From Methylotenera sp965234545 (GTDB lineage Bacteria > Pseudomonadota > Gammaproteobacteria > Burkholderiales > Methylophilaceae): DNA of 64,000 nt. Position 1 is the first letter of the stretch. Every line of letters starts with the position of its first letter. The notes beneath the pieces were generated by a model. The model did no database searches. It worked only from the letters and a program-made list of their open reading frames with translations, and was not told where the DNA came from. This document shows positions 43,106 through 51,048 of this stretch, piece by piece. The position numbers and the translations under genes are program-made. The stretch spans positions 62,001 to 126,000 of the forward strand of contig OZ248348.1 of NCBI GenBank assembly GCA_965234545.1. Reading direction: 5' to 3'.

Positions 43106-43837
43106 CTACCAAGGCAAAGAATCGCTTTCATGGAAGAATCCGCCGGTCGGTCCATGACTATCTAGCGTCGCGAGTCTTAATGATGTCTTATAGCTGTCAG
43201 CAATTTCCATCGGCGCATGTGGTCCGCCTAGCTCTGTTTTTACCCAGCCTGGGTGTGCCGAGTTCACTTTGATTAAGGTGTCTTTTAACTCATGCGCTAA
43301 ATGAATCGTGTAAGCATTTAGAGCAGTCTTTGATGCGTTATAAGCAAATGCCTTGGCAGGACCAATGGGAGAGTTTTCCATGCTTTGAAGAGTTAGCGAT
43401 CCGACAATGCTTGATAAATTCACAATTCGTCCGGCAACTGACTTCATTAGCAATGGGAGTAGTTTTTGCGTCAGTGCGATAACAGCAAAAAGATTGGTAT
43501 GGAAGGTTTGTTGCAATACTGATTGGCTGACAAAGCTGCTTGAGTTCTTGCCAATTAAATCCTCAGTAATCATGCCGGCGTTATTAATCAGAACGTCTAG
43601 TTCACCATAATTTTTTTCTATATGGTTGTAAACGCTATCTGCTGATTTTTCATCGTTTGCATCATAAGCAATGGCTTCAGCTTTGAAGCCCATGCCTTGC
43701 AATTCTTTTGCAGCCACTTGTCCTTTTGTTAAGTCTCTGCAGCCAATGATTAAATTGATTCCTTGAGCACCTAATGCTTTCGCTGTTTCAAAACCAATGC
43801 CACGATTGCCGCCCGTAATAAATGCTACTTTGCTCAT
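43106..43837 (-). CDS. Short-chain dehydrogenase/reductase (SDR)
   Basis: A 243-residue classical SDR: NAD(P)-binding TGGNRGIGFETAKAL, DVLINNAGMITEDL, catalytic Ser in RIVNLSSIVGS and Tyr/Lys in AFAYNASKTALNAYT, then SAHPGWVKTELGG. CRDLTKG after beta-2 hints at NADP preference. AGGAG lies seven bases before the ATG. It is divergent from tetR with the operator between them, so it is likely the main target of that repressor. Confidence 0.93.
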   Translation of the reverse strand: MSKVAFITGGNRGIGFETAKALGAQGINLIIGCRDLTKGQVAAKELQGMGFKAEAIAYDANDEKSADSVYNHIEKNYGELDVLINNAGMITEDLIGKNSSSFVSQSVLQQTFHTNLFAVIALTQKLLPLLMKSVAGRIVNLSSIVGSLTLQSMENSPIGPAKAFAYNASKTALNAYTIHLAHELKDTLIKVNSAHPGWVKTELGGPHAPMEIADSYKTSLRLATLDSHGPTGGFFHESDSLPW

Positions 43838-43872
43838 GCCTTTCTCCTGAAGTTTTCTGAATTGCTTAATTA

Positions 43873-43890
43873 ATGTAACTTGGATTACAT
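43873..43890. promoter_or_regulatory. TetR operator (palindrome) between SDR and tetR
   Basis: ATGTAA-CTTGGA-TTACAT is a perfect inverted repeat upstream of the SDR gene. A related copy, ATGTAATCTATGTTAT, starts at 43926 closer to tetR. TetR proteins typically bind such sites in divergent promoters. Confidence 0.75.
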
Positions 43891-43970
43891 TATTAATCGT
43901 TCATGCTTTGCTTGTCAACACATTTATGTAATCTATGTTATATTATTAAGAAATATTTAAGGTTTAAGGT

Positions 43971-44573
43971 ATGGCAACAGCAGGAAGACCAAGGTCATTT
44001 GATAAAGACGAAGCTTTGAAAAAAGCGATGTATGTCTTTTGGGAGAAGGGCTATGAAGGAACAACCATGGCTAATCTTATAGAATCAATTGGCATGAAAG
44101 CACCAAGCATCTATGCCGCCTTTGGTAATAAAGATGCCATCTTTAAAGAAGTTGTTAAGGCTTATTTACCAATTGTTGTGAGTGATCAGCTTAAAGCACT
44201 AAATAGCTCGCCAAAAATTTATGATGCTGTCGATAACACATTAACAGCATGTGTGGATTTATATACTTGTGAAGATTGCCCTAATACATGTTTGATTATG
44301 ACTGCTGCAATTAATACGGCACCGGAGCATTCAGAGCATGTTGAAAATCTAAAAGGGCTAAGAGAAAAATATAAGTCTGCGTGGGAGAAAAGATTTAACC
44401 AAGCCAAGCTAGATCAGCAGCTATCAAAAGACGCAAATCCAAGCGATCTGGCGGAATACTTTACAACCCTTATTCAGGGGATGACAATTAAAGCTAAAGA
44501 TGGGGCTTCCCAAGAGACTTTATTAGCTACATCTAAACTAGCATTGATAACATTAAGCCAATTTATAAATTAA
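43971..44573 (+). CDS. TetR-family transcriptional repressor
   Basis: A 200-residue regulator. The N-terminal helix-turn-helix is GRPRSFDKDEALKKAMYVFW...GTTMANLIESIGMKAPSIYA. The ligand domain has a Cys cluster, CEDCPNTC, and resembles the AcrR/NemR-like branch that often controls SDR or hydrolase genes for reactive electrophiles; the specific ligand is inferred only. It is transcribed divergently from the SDR-hydrolase pair and has the same AT-rich codon use. Confidence 0.92.
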   Translation: MATAGRPRSFDKDEALKKAMYVFWEKGYEGTTMANLIESIGMKAPSIYAAFGNKDAIFKEVVKAYLPIVVSDQLKALNSSPKIYDAVDNTLTACVDLYTCEDCPNTCLIMTAAINTAPEHSEHVENLKGLREKYKSAWEKRFNQAKLDQQLSKDANPSDLAEYFTTLIQGMTIKAKDGASQETLLATSKLALITLSQFIN

Positions 44574-44650
44574 AAAATTATAAGTGTCGTGTTACGCGAC
44601 GCTTAAGCTTTTTGAAAAGTGTGTAGTGGGTGTGTAGTGTTTTATGGGCA

Positions 44651-44685
44651 TAAAAAAACGACTTAGAGTTAACATAAGTCGTTGA
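44651..44685 (-). terminator. Terminator of tRNA-Phe
   Basis: Minus-strand ACGACTTA...TAAGTCGT stem (loop of about ten bases) followed by TTTTTTTATG. Confidence 0.85.
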
Positions 44686-44691
44686 TTTTAT

Positions 44692-44767
44692 TGGTGGCCG
44701 AGACTGGAATCGAACCAGTGACACGCGGATTTTCAATCCGCTGCTCTACCGACTGAGCTACTCGGCC
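44692..44767 (-). tRNA. tRNA-Phe (anticodon GAA)
   Basis: A 76-base cloverleaf with encoded CCA. The acceptor GGCCGAG/CTCGGCC is perfect, the anticodon stem GCGGA/TCCGC encloses TTGAAAA (GAA), and the T-arm is CTGGTTCGATTCCAG. Confidence 0.97.
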
Positions 44768-44871
44768 TTACTGCCTTTTAAACGTTGCGAAAGTCGGTAA
44801 ATATTCGCAAGCCGCGCATTATAGCAAACTTATTATACCTGTGACAAAAAAATCAAGAAAACCCGTTTGCG

Positions 44872-45453
44872 CTAGGCGGACTGGCTAGTAGGTGATTCTA
44901 CGAAATTGAATTTAACGGCGGTTTTTGCCAAGGCCCAGAAACCGACTAAATAGATAGCGGTGTAACCTAAGTAGCTGGGTAGATAGTTCCAACCGTATTG
45001 CAAGGTTTCTACTAGGCCATGGTTGGGAAAGCGGCCAGAAAATAAGTAATAGGTTTGAGTTGAAATAACGAATGCCACCAAGGTTGAAACCAGCGCAGCC
45101 AAACTAAATTTAATGGCGTCTAAGCCATTAGCTTGCTTGCCTAGCCATACGCCGGCAAACCACATGGCAGCGTAAGTGGGCAACATGCCCCAATAGCCTA
45201 CTGTTAAGCAATAAGCTTGCAAACTATCAATCGCTGCTGCACTAAAATCAATAGCGGTTGCTAACACCACGAAGAAAGCCAACCAAGCGGCTTTTCTTAA
45301 GTACAAACCACCTATTAATAGCAATGCCAAACTGGCGTCAGGTAAAGCTACATGGGTTAAAACGTGGCTGCCACGTGTTAACAACATGAAGAAGGCAATA
45401 GCTGCTGCTACGGCTAATTGTTTAGTCGAGAGTTTTTTAAAAGAAAAAGGCAT
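44872..45453 (-). CDS. btuM: Solitary ECF S-component-like vitamin B12 transporter BtuM
   Basis: A 193-residue membrane protein with six hydrophobic segments. It matches the BtuM family described from Thiobacillus denitrificans, which imports cobalamin without an ECF energising module. The conserved Cys that ligates cobalt is present (LQAYCLTVGYWGM, Cys82; Cys80 in the described protein). It lies 82 bp after btuB on the same strand and so under the same cobalamin riboswitch; no ECF ATPase or BtuCDF genes are nearby, as expected for this family. Confidence 0.85.
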   Translation of the reverse strand: MPFSFKKLSTKQLAVAAAIAFFMLLTRGSHVLTHVALPDASLALLLIGGLYLRKAAWLAFFVVLATAIDFSAAAIDSLQAYCLTVGYWGMLPTYAAMWFAGVWLGKQANGLDAIKFSLAALVSTLVAFVISTQTYYLFSGRFPNHGLVETLQYGWNYLPSYLGYTAIYLVGFWALAKTAVKFNFVESPTSQSA

Positions 45454-45535
45454 GGTTTGCTCCGTATTCGGTTAGGGCAGATTTCAATTTATTGGTCACC
45501 ATTATAGCATTCATCAAACGACTTAGTTATCCAGG

Positions 45536-47419
45536 CTATTGTTTAGGGATCCAGCGCGCACTTATAAATAAATTAGTGCCAGGCGTATTGTAGTCTGGTC
45601 CAATGGGGTTAAATGAACTGGCGGTTGTGGCTAAAACGTATTGACGATTAAATACATTGTTTAGACGGGCATTTATGGTCCAGCTTTCGTTGTATTGATA
45701 CATGGCTGTTAAATTAAGTAATGTATAACCAGCCAATTTGAATCGATTGGCCGCATCGTCATAGCGACTGCCGCTTGCGATAAGTTCGCTACCTAATTCT
45801 ATATCATGCCATTTCTTACCCGCCCATATAACGCCGTGCTGTTTTGATCGGCGTGGTAATTGCTTTTTGGTATCTTCATTTTTTGGGTCTTGTAAATCGG
45901 CGCTTGCTCGAAAATGGTAATTTTCCACCCAGCCTTCGTAGCTTAATGTCATGCCTTCGATGCTGGCTTGTCCAATGTTGGCGGGTGCATCGGTTGATGT
46001 GCCATTCGAGCCGACAATTAGATTACTAATCTTGTTTTGGTAAGCGGTCGCAGATAAGCGATGGTGGCCTTGATCGTAAGATAGGGCAATTTCACTGTTC
46101 TTAGAACTTTCTGGTTTAAGGTTGGGGTTACCCTCATAGGTGTACGGATACAAGACGCCGAGGTATGTGTAGCTGTAATCGGTAAAAGGCCAATACAAAT
46201 CATTGAATGTTGGCGCTCGATAGGCTGTGCCATAACTCGCCGTAGTTCGCCATAGTGAGTTTATTTTGTAGCCATAGCCAACATTACCGGTCGTGTAATT
46301 GCCAAATTGTGAATTGTCATCTAGCCGCAAACCAAATTTAAGTGCATGGGCATTTTGATCGACTAAATAACTCGCAATATAGCCATTATTGATGCGTTTC
46401 TTTTCTGAAAAATCGACATTGCCTTTTACTTTATCTTCAATTCTGTCGTATGCCAGTATTAAATTGCCCAGTGGCAGCTTGATGTCATTTTGCCAATAAA
46501 TTTGCGCTTGCTTAGTCTGTAATGAGCTTATGCCGAAAGACAATCCCTCGCTGTATTGCTTGTCCTTGCTTTCACCCATGGTTAGCGAGCTCTGCCAATA
46601 ATTTGTTAATTTATTCTTGGATGTTAACGAAATGATTCGTTGTGAATTATCGTTAAAGGCGGGCGCGTCACTGTTATCAGTATTGTAATGGCCATCGGAT
46701 GTGTAAATATGAGCGCCTATTTCATGACCTTCAAGGATTTGATGGCTGATGTTACCGTTTATGGTTAGGTTTTTGAAAGAATCGTTATCACGGTCATAAC
46801 CGGTATTTACCTTTAAGCTGGAAATGCCGTCTGTGCTTAAGGAATTAACGCCCAAATAACCGTTGGTTGTGCCATTGGATGCACTGAGTGTGGCAGAAAG
46901 GTCTTTTGTATTATTGCTCCCTAGCCCGGAGGAAAAAGACACATTGGGTTGATTTATTCCTTTGTTGGTAAATATTTGTATTACGCCACCGATAGCATCT
47001 GCACCGTAAAGGCTAGAGGCCGGGCCTCTAAGTATTTCAATACGGTCAATTTGTGATAGGGCTATTTGACTAAAGTTAGTTGTTCCCGAAGTGGCTGAAG
47101 ACACGCGCATGCCATCAATTAATACAACCAGTGATTGTGAGTTGTTTCCTCTTATACGAACAAATGAGGTTGAACCAACGCCACCGGTTGAGTCCATTTC
47201 TATGCCAGGTTGGGTGCTTAGCAATTCCGTAATGGTCGATTGCCCGGCGCGTTCTATTTCTTCACGGCTGATGACGCTGACATCACCAATCACGCTGTCG
47301 CGCGATTGCGGAATGCGATTGGCAACGACCACAACGTCATTTAAATTAATGGTTTCTGCAGCAAACGTTGGTGTGGTAAATGCCGAGCTCAGTAAGCTGG
47401 CAAGGATGGTTTTTTTCAT
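45536..47419 (-). CDS. btuB: TonB-dependent cobalamin receptor BtuB
   Basis: A 627-residue outer-membrane receptor: signal peptide KKTILASLLSSAFTTPTFA, TonB-box-like region ETINLNDVVVVANR, plug domain (VSVISREEIERAGQSTITEL, IRGNNSQSLVVLIDGMRV, IEILRGPASSLYGADAIGGV) and a 22-strand barrel, with terminal region NVFNRQYVLA. It is identified as BtuB because a cobalamin riboswitch immediately precedes it and btuM follows. Confidence 0.94.
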   Translation of the reverse strand: MKKTILASLLSSAFTTPTFAAETINLNDVVVVANRIPQSRDSVIGDVSVISREEIERAGQSTITELLSTQPGIEMDSTGGVGSTSFVRIRGNNSQSLVVLIDGMRVSSATSGTTNFSQIALSQIDRIEILRGPASSLYGADAIGGVIQIFTNKGINQPNVSFSSGLGSNNTKDLSATLSASNGTTNGYLGVNSLSTDGISSLKVNTGYDRDNDSFKNLTINGNISHQILEGHEIGAHIYTSDGHYNTDNSDAPAFNDNSQRIISLTSKNKLTNYWQSSLTMGESKDKQYSEGLSFGISSLQTKQAQIYWQNDIKLPLGNLILAYDRIEDKVKGNVDFSEKKRINNGYIASYLVDQNAHALKFGLRLDDNSQFGNYTTGNVGYGYKINSLWRTTASYGTAYRAPTFNDLYWPFTDYSYTYLGVLYPYTYEGNPNLKPESSKNSEIALSYDQGHHRLSATAYQNKISNLIVGSNGTSTDAPANIGQASIEGMTLSYEGWVENYHFRASADLQDPKNEDTKKQLPRRSKQHGVIWAGKKWHDIELGSELIASGSRYDDAANRFKLAGYTLLNLTAMYQYNESWTINARLNNVFNRQYVLATTASSFNPIGPDYNTPGTNLFISARWIPKQ

Positions 47420-47591
47420 GTATCTCTCCCTAACACATGCGGCCCCGCATGTGGATTTTTGTAATCACTAGGGAATACTTGAAAGATAAAATAAAGAAAG
47501 AAAGCGCGGTCAACTAAACATCGACGCCAATAGCGCAGCCTTTGTTTACCGTCACCCCGCGGCATTTCCTAGCGTGCCTCAAATGAGGCTT

Positions 47592-47825
47592 GTCTTTAGG
47601 CCGGTCTCCGGGCTGGTGAGCGTTGGGTTTTAAAACCCACTGTTTTGCGCCTTCCCAAGTGTTGCCTTTTCTATGGCTAAACTCAGTGGCATTTTGCAAA
47701 ACTATTTGATTGAATCAAAAGCTCACTTACCGTTGCGGGGGCAGCATAGGCATTGTTTTTTTAAAACGCACCTATTTCCCAGTTTCACCCTGTTTGTAGA
47801 AAACAAACTAAGGCACCTATCAACG
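47592..47825 (-). promoter_or_regulatory. Cobalamin (AdoCbl) riboswitch upstream of btuB
   Basis: The minus strand contains the B12-box-like CAGCCCGGAGACCGGCC (47615-47599), GCCACTG upstream of it (about 47692-47686) and a 5' region with AGGGTGAAACTGGGAA near 47792-47777. A promoter -10 TATAAT lies at 47837-47832, putting the start near 47825. The expression platform occupies the remaining 47420-47591. Cobalamin binding should repress btuB-btuM. Confidence 0.93.
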
Positions 47826-47960
47826 GTTGGGATTATAACCATAAATAGTTGCTTAGTCATTGCTAACTTAAGCTAAAGCGTCGCTTAAACATGCTGTATT
47901 ACTTTGAAAATAGTCGCTTACGTATTGACTGTAATCAATTTTTTCAATTATAGTGGGGGC

Positions 47961-48149
47961 ATGGATGCCGACTTAAAAGCGCTGGAAAAAAAGCTAACGG
48001 GCTTAATTGCATTGTGCAGTGATTTGCGCAATGAAAACGCTCAGCTACGCCTGGACTTAAAGGCCAGTTTAAGTGATGCGGCCGCATTGAAAGCGAACAT
48101 GGCTGAGGCCAGTAATCGCATTGAATCCTTGATGGAGACGCTGCCTTAA
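47961..48149 (+). CDS. TIGR02449-type small coiled-coil protein (ZapB-like)
   Basis: A 62-residue coiled coil (DADLKALEKKLTGLIALCSD, NENAQLRLDLKASL...). The start at 47961 follows a G-rich RBS; a longer reading from 47904 would add an unlikely hydrophobic start. It sits 19 bp before zapA and is a frequent partner of zapA in beta- and gammaproteobacteria, probably acting in Z-ring structuring. Confidence 0.82.
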   Translation: MDADLKALEKKLTGLIALCSDLRNENAQLRLDLKASLSDAAALKANMAEASNRIESLMETLP

Positions 48150-48168
48150 GGCGGCTAGCGTAATTGGT

Positions 48169-48462
48169 ATGAGTCAAAGTAAAGCAGTCGATGTCAACAT
48201 CATGGGTCGCGAATTTACCGTGTCTTGCACCGATGAAGAACGCCCAGGCTTAATCAATGCGGTGAATTTTTTAGATAAAAAAATGCGTGACATCCGTGAT
48301 GGTGGAAAAATAATCGGCGCAGAACGCATCGCGATTATGGCGGCGTTGAATTTAGCGCACGAGTTACTCAACACCAAAAGTGGCAGCGTGGATGTCGGGG
48401 ATATCAAACGCCGTATCAGCCAAATGCAAGATCAAATTGACACCGTTGTGGCTACAAAATAA
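48169..48462 (+). CDS. zapA: Cell division protein ZapA
   Basis: A 97-residue FtsZ-associated protein. The N-terminal globular part (VDVNIMGREFTVSCTDEER, LINAVNFLDKKMRDIRDGGK) and the C-terminal coiled coil match the family, including the GREF/Y core. It is followed by 6S RNA, the usual zapA-ssrS order. Confidence 0.93.
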   Translation: MSQSKAVDVNIMGREFTVSCTDEERPGLINAVNFLDKKMRDIRDGGKIIGAERIAIMAALNLAHELLNTKSGSVDVGDIKRRISQMQDQIDTVVATK

Positions 48463-48564
48463 TCCCTGTCCCTGCTGCAATCTAGCGTAAAATCCCTTTC
48501 ATCGTTTTGCGACAACCTAACAAGCGTAAAGCTTGTGGCCTTCGTTAAACGCCAGATTTTAAAG

Positions 48565-48772
48565 TTTGTTCTCCGCGGTGCGGTTTAAGCTAATAATTCC
48601 TTGAACTAGTTTATAGCATCGGTTTTGGTCATTCGAGTGTTGTGCGAGCGCCCTAAATTGACGTTTCTTTTAAGAGCGTTTTGGTGGGTGTACCTAATGC
48701 ATTCTAGGCCGTTACCACTTGAGCCTTTTTGGTTCAGGATGCTGGCTTAGGCTGTGTCCGTGGAGAACTCCC
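48565..48772 (+). ncRNA. ssrS: 6S RNA (SsrS)
   Basis: About 200 bases without an ORF, immediately downstream of zapA, the conserved location of ssrS. The ends pair as GTTCTCCGCGG (48568-48578) with CCGTGGAGAAC (48758-48768), eleven bases with one G-U, like the 6S closing stem. Internal segments can form the long interrupted hairpin around a central bubble. 6S RNA sequesters sigma-70 holoenzyme in slow growth. Boundaries are estimated from the stem. Confidence 0.75.
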
Positions 48773-48786
48773 AATTTAAAGCTAGC

Positions 48787-49158
48787 CTAGCGTAATTCGT
48801 GGTATTTCAAGTCGGCCAAGCTGACTATCTCCAAGCATTTTTCATGGCAGGCTTCCAGTATCACTGGAGGCGCGAAGCCGGCTTCTGAGGCTTCTAACCA
48901 GCGAGCTGCGCAAACGCACCAGCGGTCGCCGGCCATCAATCCAACAAAGCCGTATTCTGGGCGAGGCGTGCTCAAATCATTGCTGCGAGACATCGAGTAG
49001 GCTAAAAATTCATCGGTCATTTGCGCACAAACGGTGTGGCTACCGCTGTCGTCCTGTCCTGTTTCGCAACAGCCGGTGCGGGTAAAGCCAGTGACTGGGT
49101 CGGCGCTGCATAACTGTAGGGCTGTGCCTAATACATTTTTATCGCTTGCTCTTGCCAC
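48787..49158 (-). CDS. DUF2237-family protein
   Basis: A 123-residue Cys-rich cytoplasmic protein. Family pattern: KNVLGTALQLCSADPVTGFT, GCCETGQDDSGSHTVCAQMT, FLAYSMSRSNDLSTPRPEY, GLMAGDRWCVCAARWLEA and HEKCLEIV. Function is not known. It is convergent with the 6S RNA gene and divergent from the EVE-domain gene. Confidence 0.9.
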   Translation of the reverse strand: MARASDKNVLGTALQLCSADPVTGFTRTGCCETGQDDSGSHTVCAQMTDEFLAYSMSRSNDLSTPRPEYGFVGLMAGDRWCVCAARWLEASEAGFAPPVILEACHEKCLEIVSLADLKYHELR

Positions 49159-49242
49159 GTTTATGCCTCGAAAATTCAGATGTTAAATGGGAGTTATAGA
49201 TTATCATAAGGCCTAACTGAGAAATAATTTGAGGAAAAATAA

Positions 49243-49704
49243 ATGCGTTATTGGCTAATGAAATCGGAGCCCAGCGATGTGTCGATTGACGATTTGGCTG
49301 GCTTTCCCAATCAAACCGTCGATTGGTATGGCATCCGCAATTACCAAGCGCGTAATTTTATGCGTGATCAAATGCAGGTTGGCGATGGCGTGTTTTTTTA
49401 CCATTCCAATTGCGATGTGCCTGGCATTGCTGGTATTGCGCGAGTCAGCAGTTTGGCTTACCCAGATAGGCTGCAGTTCATTCCAGGGCATAAGTATTAC
49501 GATGCCAAATCCACCCCAGAGACCCCGCGTTGGTTGAATGTCGACGTGCAATTGGTTAAGAAAACCCGATTGTTGAGTTTGCAAGAATTGCGCACCTACC
49601 CAGAACTGGCCACCATGCGAATATTGCAACGCGGCAACCGTTTGTCCATTACCCCAGTGGACCCCAAAGAGTGGGCGTTTATTTCAGAAAAATTAAACGC
49701 ATAA
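49243..49704 (+). CDS. EVE-domain protein
   Basis: A 153-residue PUA-like protein of the EVE family: YWLMKSEPSDVSIDDL, VDWYGIRNYQARNFMRDQM, GDGVFFYHSN, GIAGIARV and ITPVDPKEWAFI. EVE domains have an aromatic cage suited to modified bases and are related to YTH readers; the ligand here is unknown. AGGAAA precedes the ATG, and a bidirectional terminator follows directly. Confidence 0.94.
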   Translation: MRYWLMKSEPSDVSIDDLAGFPNQTVDWYGIRNYQARNFMRDQMQVGDGVFFYHSNCDVPGIAGIARVSSLAYPDRLQFIPGHKYYDAKSTPETPRWLNVDVQLVKKTRLLSLQELRTYPELATMRILQRGNRLSITPVDPKEWAFISEKLNA

Positions 49705-49736
49705 AAAAGCCCCAAGGTTTGCAGCTTGGGGCTTTT
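49705..49736. terminator. Bidirectional terminator
   Basis: AAAAGCCCCAAG...CTTGGGGCTTTT with an eight-base loop, between the convergent EVE and beta-propeller genes. Confidence 0.92.
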
Positions 49737-49752
49737 GATTATGGGCTTAGGC

Positions 49753-50826
49753 TTACTTAATCGCTGTGTCTAAACTGCCCATGCTTTTTGGGTAAGTGAC
49801 CACGCCCCAAGGCAGCTTTTTGTTTTCAATTTGTTGCGTCACTTCCAGCTTGTCTGTATCGATCACCATGACCGCATCGGATTTACCGCAAGCCAATAAA
49901 ATCTCTTTATCGTCTGGGGTAAAAGTAAAGTGCCAGCAGCGGTTGCCGGTAGGGATGTCTTTAATTTTTTCGTAGGTTTTTGCGTTATACACTTCCAAGG
50001 TTTTGGCCTTGTTGGCCGCCACATAAATGCGCTCACCTTTGCGGTCATAGGCAATGCCGTAAGGGGTGGCACCGGTGTCCACGGTACGCAATACCTTGAA
50101 TTTTTTATCCATGACTAAAAACTTGTTGCCGTATTCCAGTGTGGCCAAATAGGTTTTACCGTCGGGCGATACTTTGATGCCGCGAGGTCTGTCACCGTAC
50201 TCATGGGTTTTAATGGTTTTTAACAATTTACCGGTTTTCATGCTGTGCACGGTCACGGTGTTGTCGGCTTCATTGGTGATCACCAATTGCTTACCGTCTT
50301 TGCTAAATTCGATGCCTTCTGTTTCAGGGCCGCCGGTAATTTCGCGAATTTTTTTACCCAATTTCAAATCGATGATGCCGATGCGCGCCGGTTCTTTGTC
50401 GTCATCTACTGCCTCTTCTTTAGCAGCGGCTAGCGCTTCGGCTGAGCCAGGTGCTGGCGGTGGGCCACCTTTGGCGCTGGGCTCGTAGGAAACAAAAGCG
50501 TAATGGCCTTTAGTGCGAACAAACTCAGGATTTTGCCCGACTTTTACTTGGCTGATGACTTGGTTAGTGGCGGTATCAATAATAGACACGCTGCCGTTTT
50601 CACGGGTGGCCACGACCAATAATTTGCCGTCTTCGGTGATGGCTATGCCGCGCGGTTCCTCGCCTTGCACGTCTATGTCGGCAGCGGCGGTGTAAGTGTT
50701 TAAATCAATGACGGTGACGCCGCCTTTTTGATTGGACACGTAGGCTTTGCCTCGGTCAGTGGCGTGGGCGTGAACGGCCAGCGTCATGCTGACTGCGGTC
50801 GCGATAAGCAAGCTGCTTAATTTCAT
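49753..50826 (-). CDS. Secreted YVTN-type beta-propeller protein
   Basis: A 357-residue periplasmic protein. It has a signal peptide (LLIATAVSMTLAVHAHA), then repeated propeller blades with the family phrases KAYVSNQKGGVTVIDLNT, EEPRGIAITEDGKLLVV, VSIIDTATNQVISQVKVG and PYGIAYDRKGERIYVAANKA. Residues about 115-146 are a Pro/Ala/Glu-rich insertion between two blades that is disordered in character. Similar proteins occur in PQQ/alcohol-oxidation contexts, but no such genes are adjacent, so no function is assigned. Confidence 0.88.
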   Translation of the reverse strand: MKLSSLLIATAVSMTLAVHAHATDRGKAYVSNQKGGVTVIDLNTYTAAADIDVQGEEPRGIAITEDGKLLVVATRENGSVSIIDTATNQVISQVKVGQNPEFVRTKGHYAFVSYEPSAKGGPPPAPGSAEALAAAKEEAVDDDKEPARIGIIDLKLGKKIREITGGPETEGIEFSKDGKQLVITNEADNTVTVHSMKTGKLLKTIKTHEYGDRPRGIKVSPDGKTYLATLEYGNKFLVMDKKFKVLRTVDTGATPYGIAYDRKGERIYVAANKAKTLEVYNAKTYEKIKDIPTGNRCWHFTFTPDDKEILLACGKSDAVMVIDTDKLEVTQQIENKKLPWGVVTYPKSMGSLDTAIK

Positions 50827-51048
50827 GGGTGGTTCTCCTAAAAAAACAATTTATACGTCTCTATCTTGGGCCGCATTGATGGGCCTTAGGTTCAATGCGG
50901 GCTGAGGTGTCAGAGAAAAAATACCAGCTTATGCTTTAAGCAATAAACGTACTTGATAATTAAACGTTTTAAAACAAGGCGTTAGAATTCATGCCCAACA
51001 ATATGCTTGGTTGATGGCAACCAAGCTGGCTGCAATCAACCAGTTTGC

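Noticed and set aside
41220..44696. Integrase attachment-site repeats at the tRNA 3' ends
   Set aside because: The shared 12 bases are mostly the encoded CCA and a T-rich flank common to tRNA genes; no integrase gene is present, so it is kept only as weak support for the acquired-segment idea.
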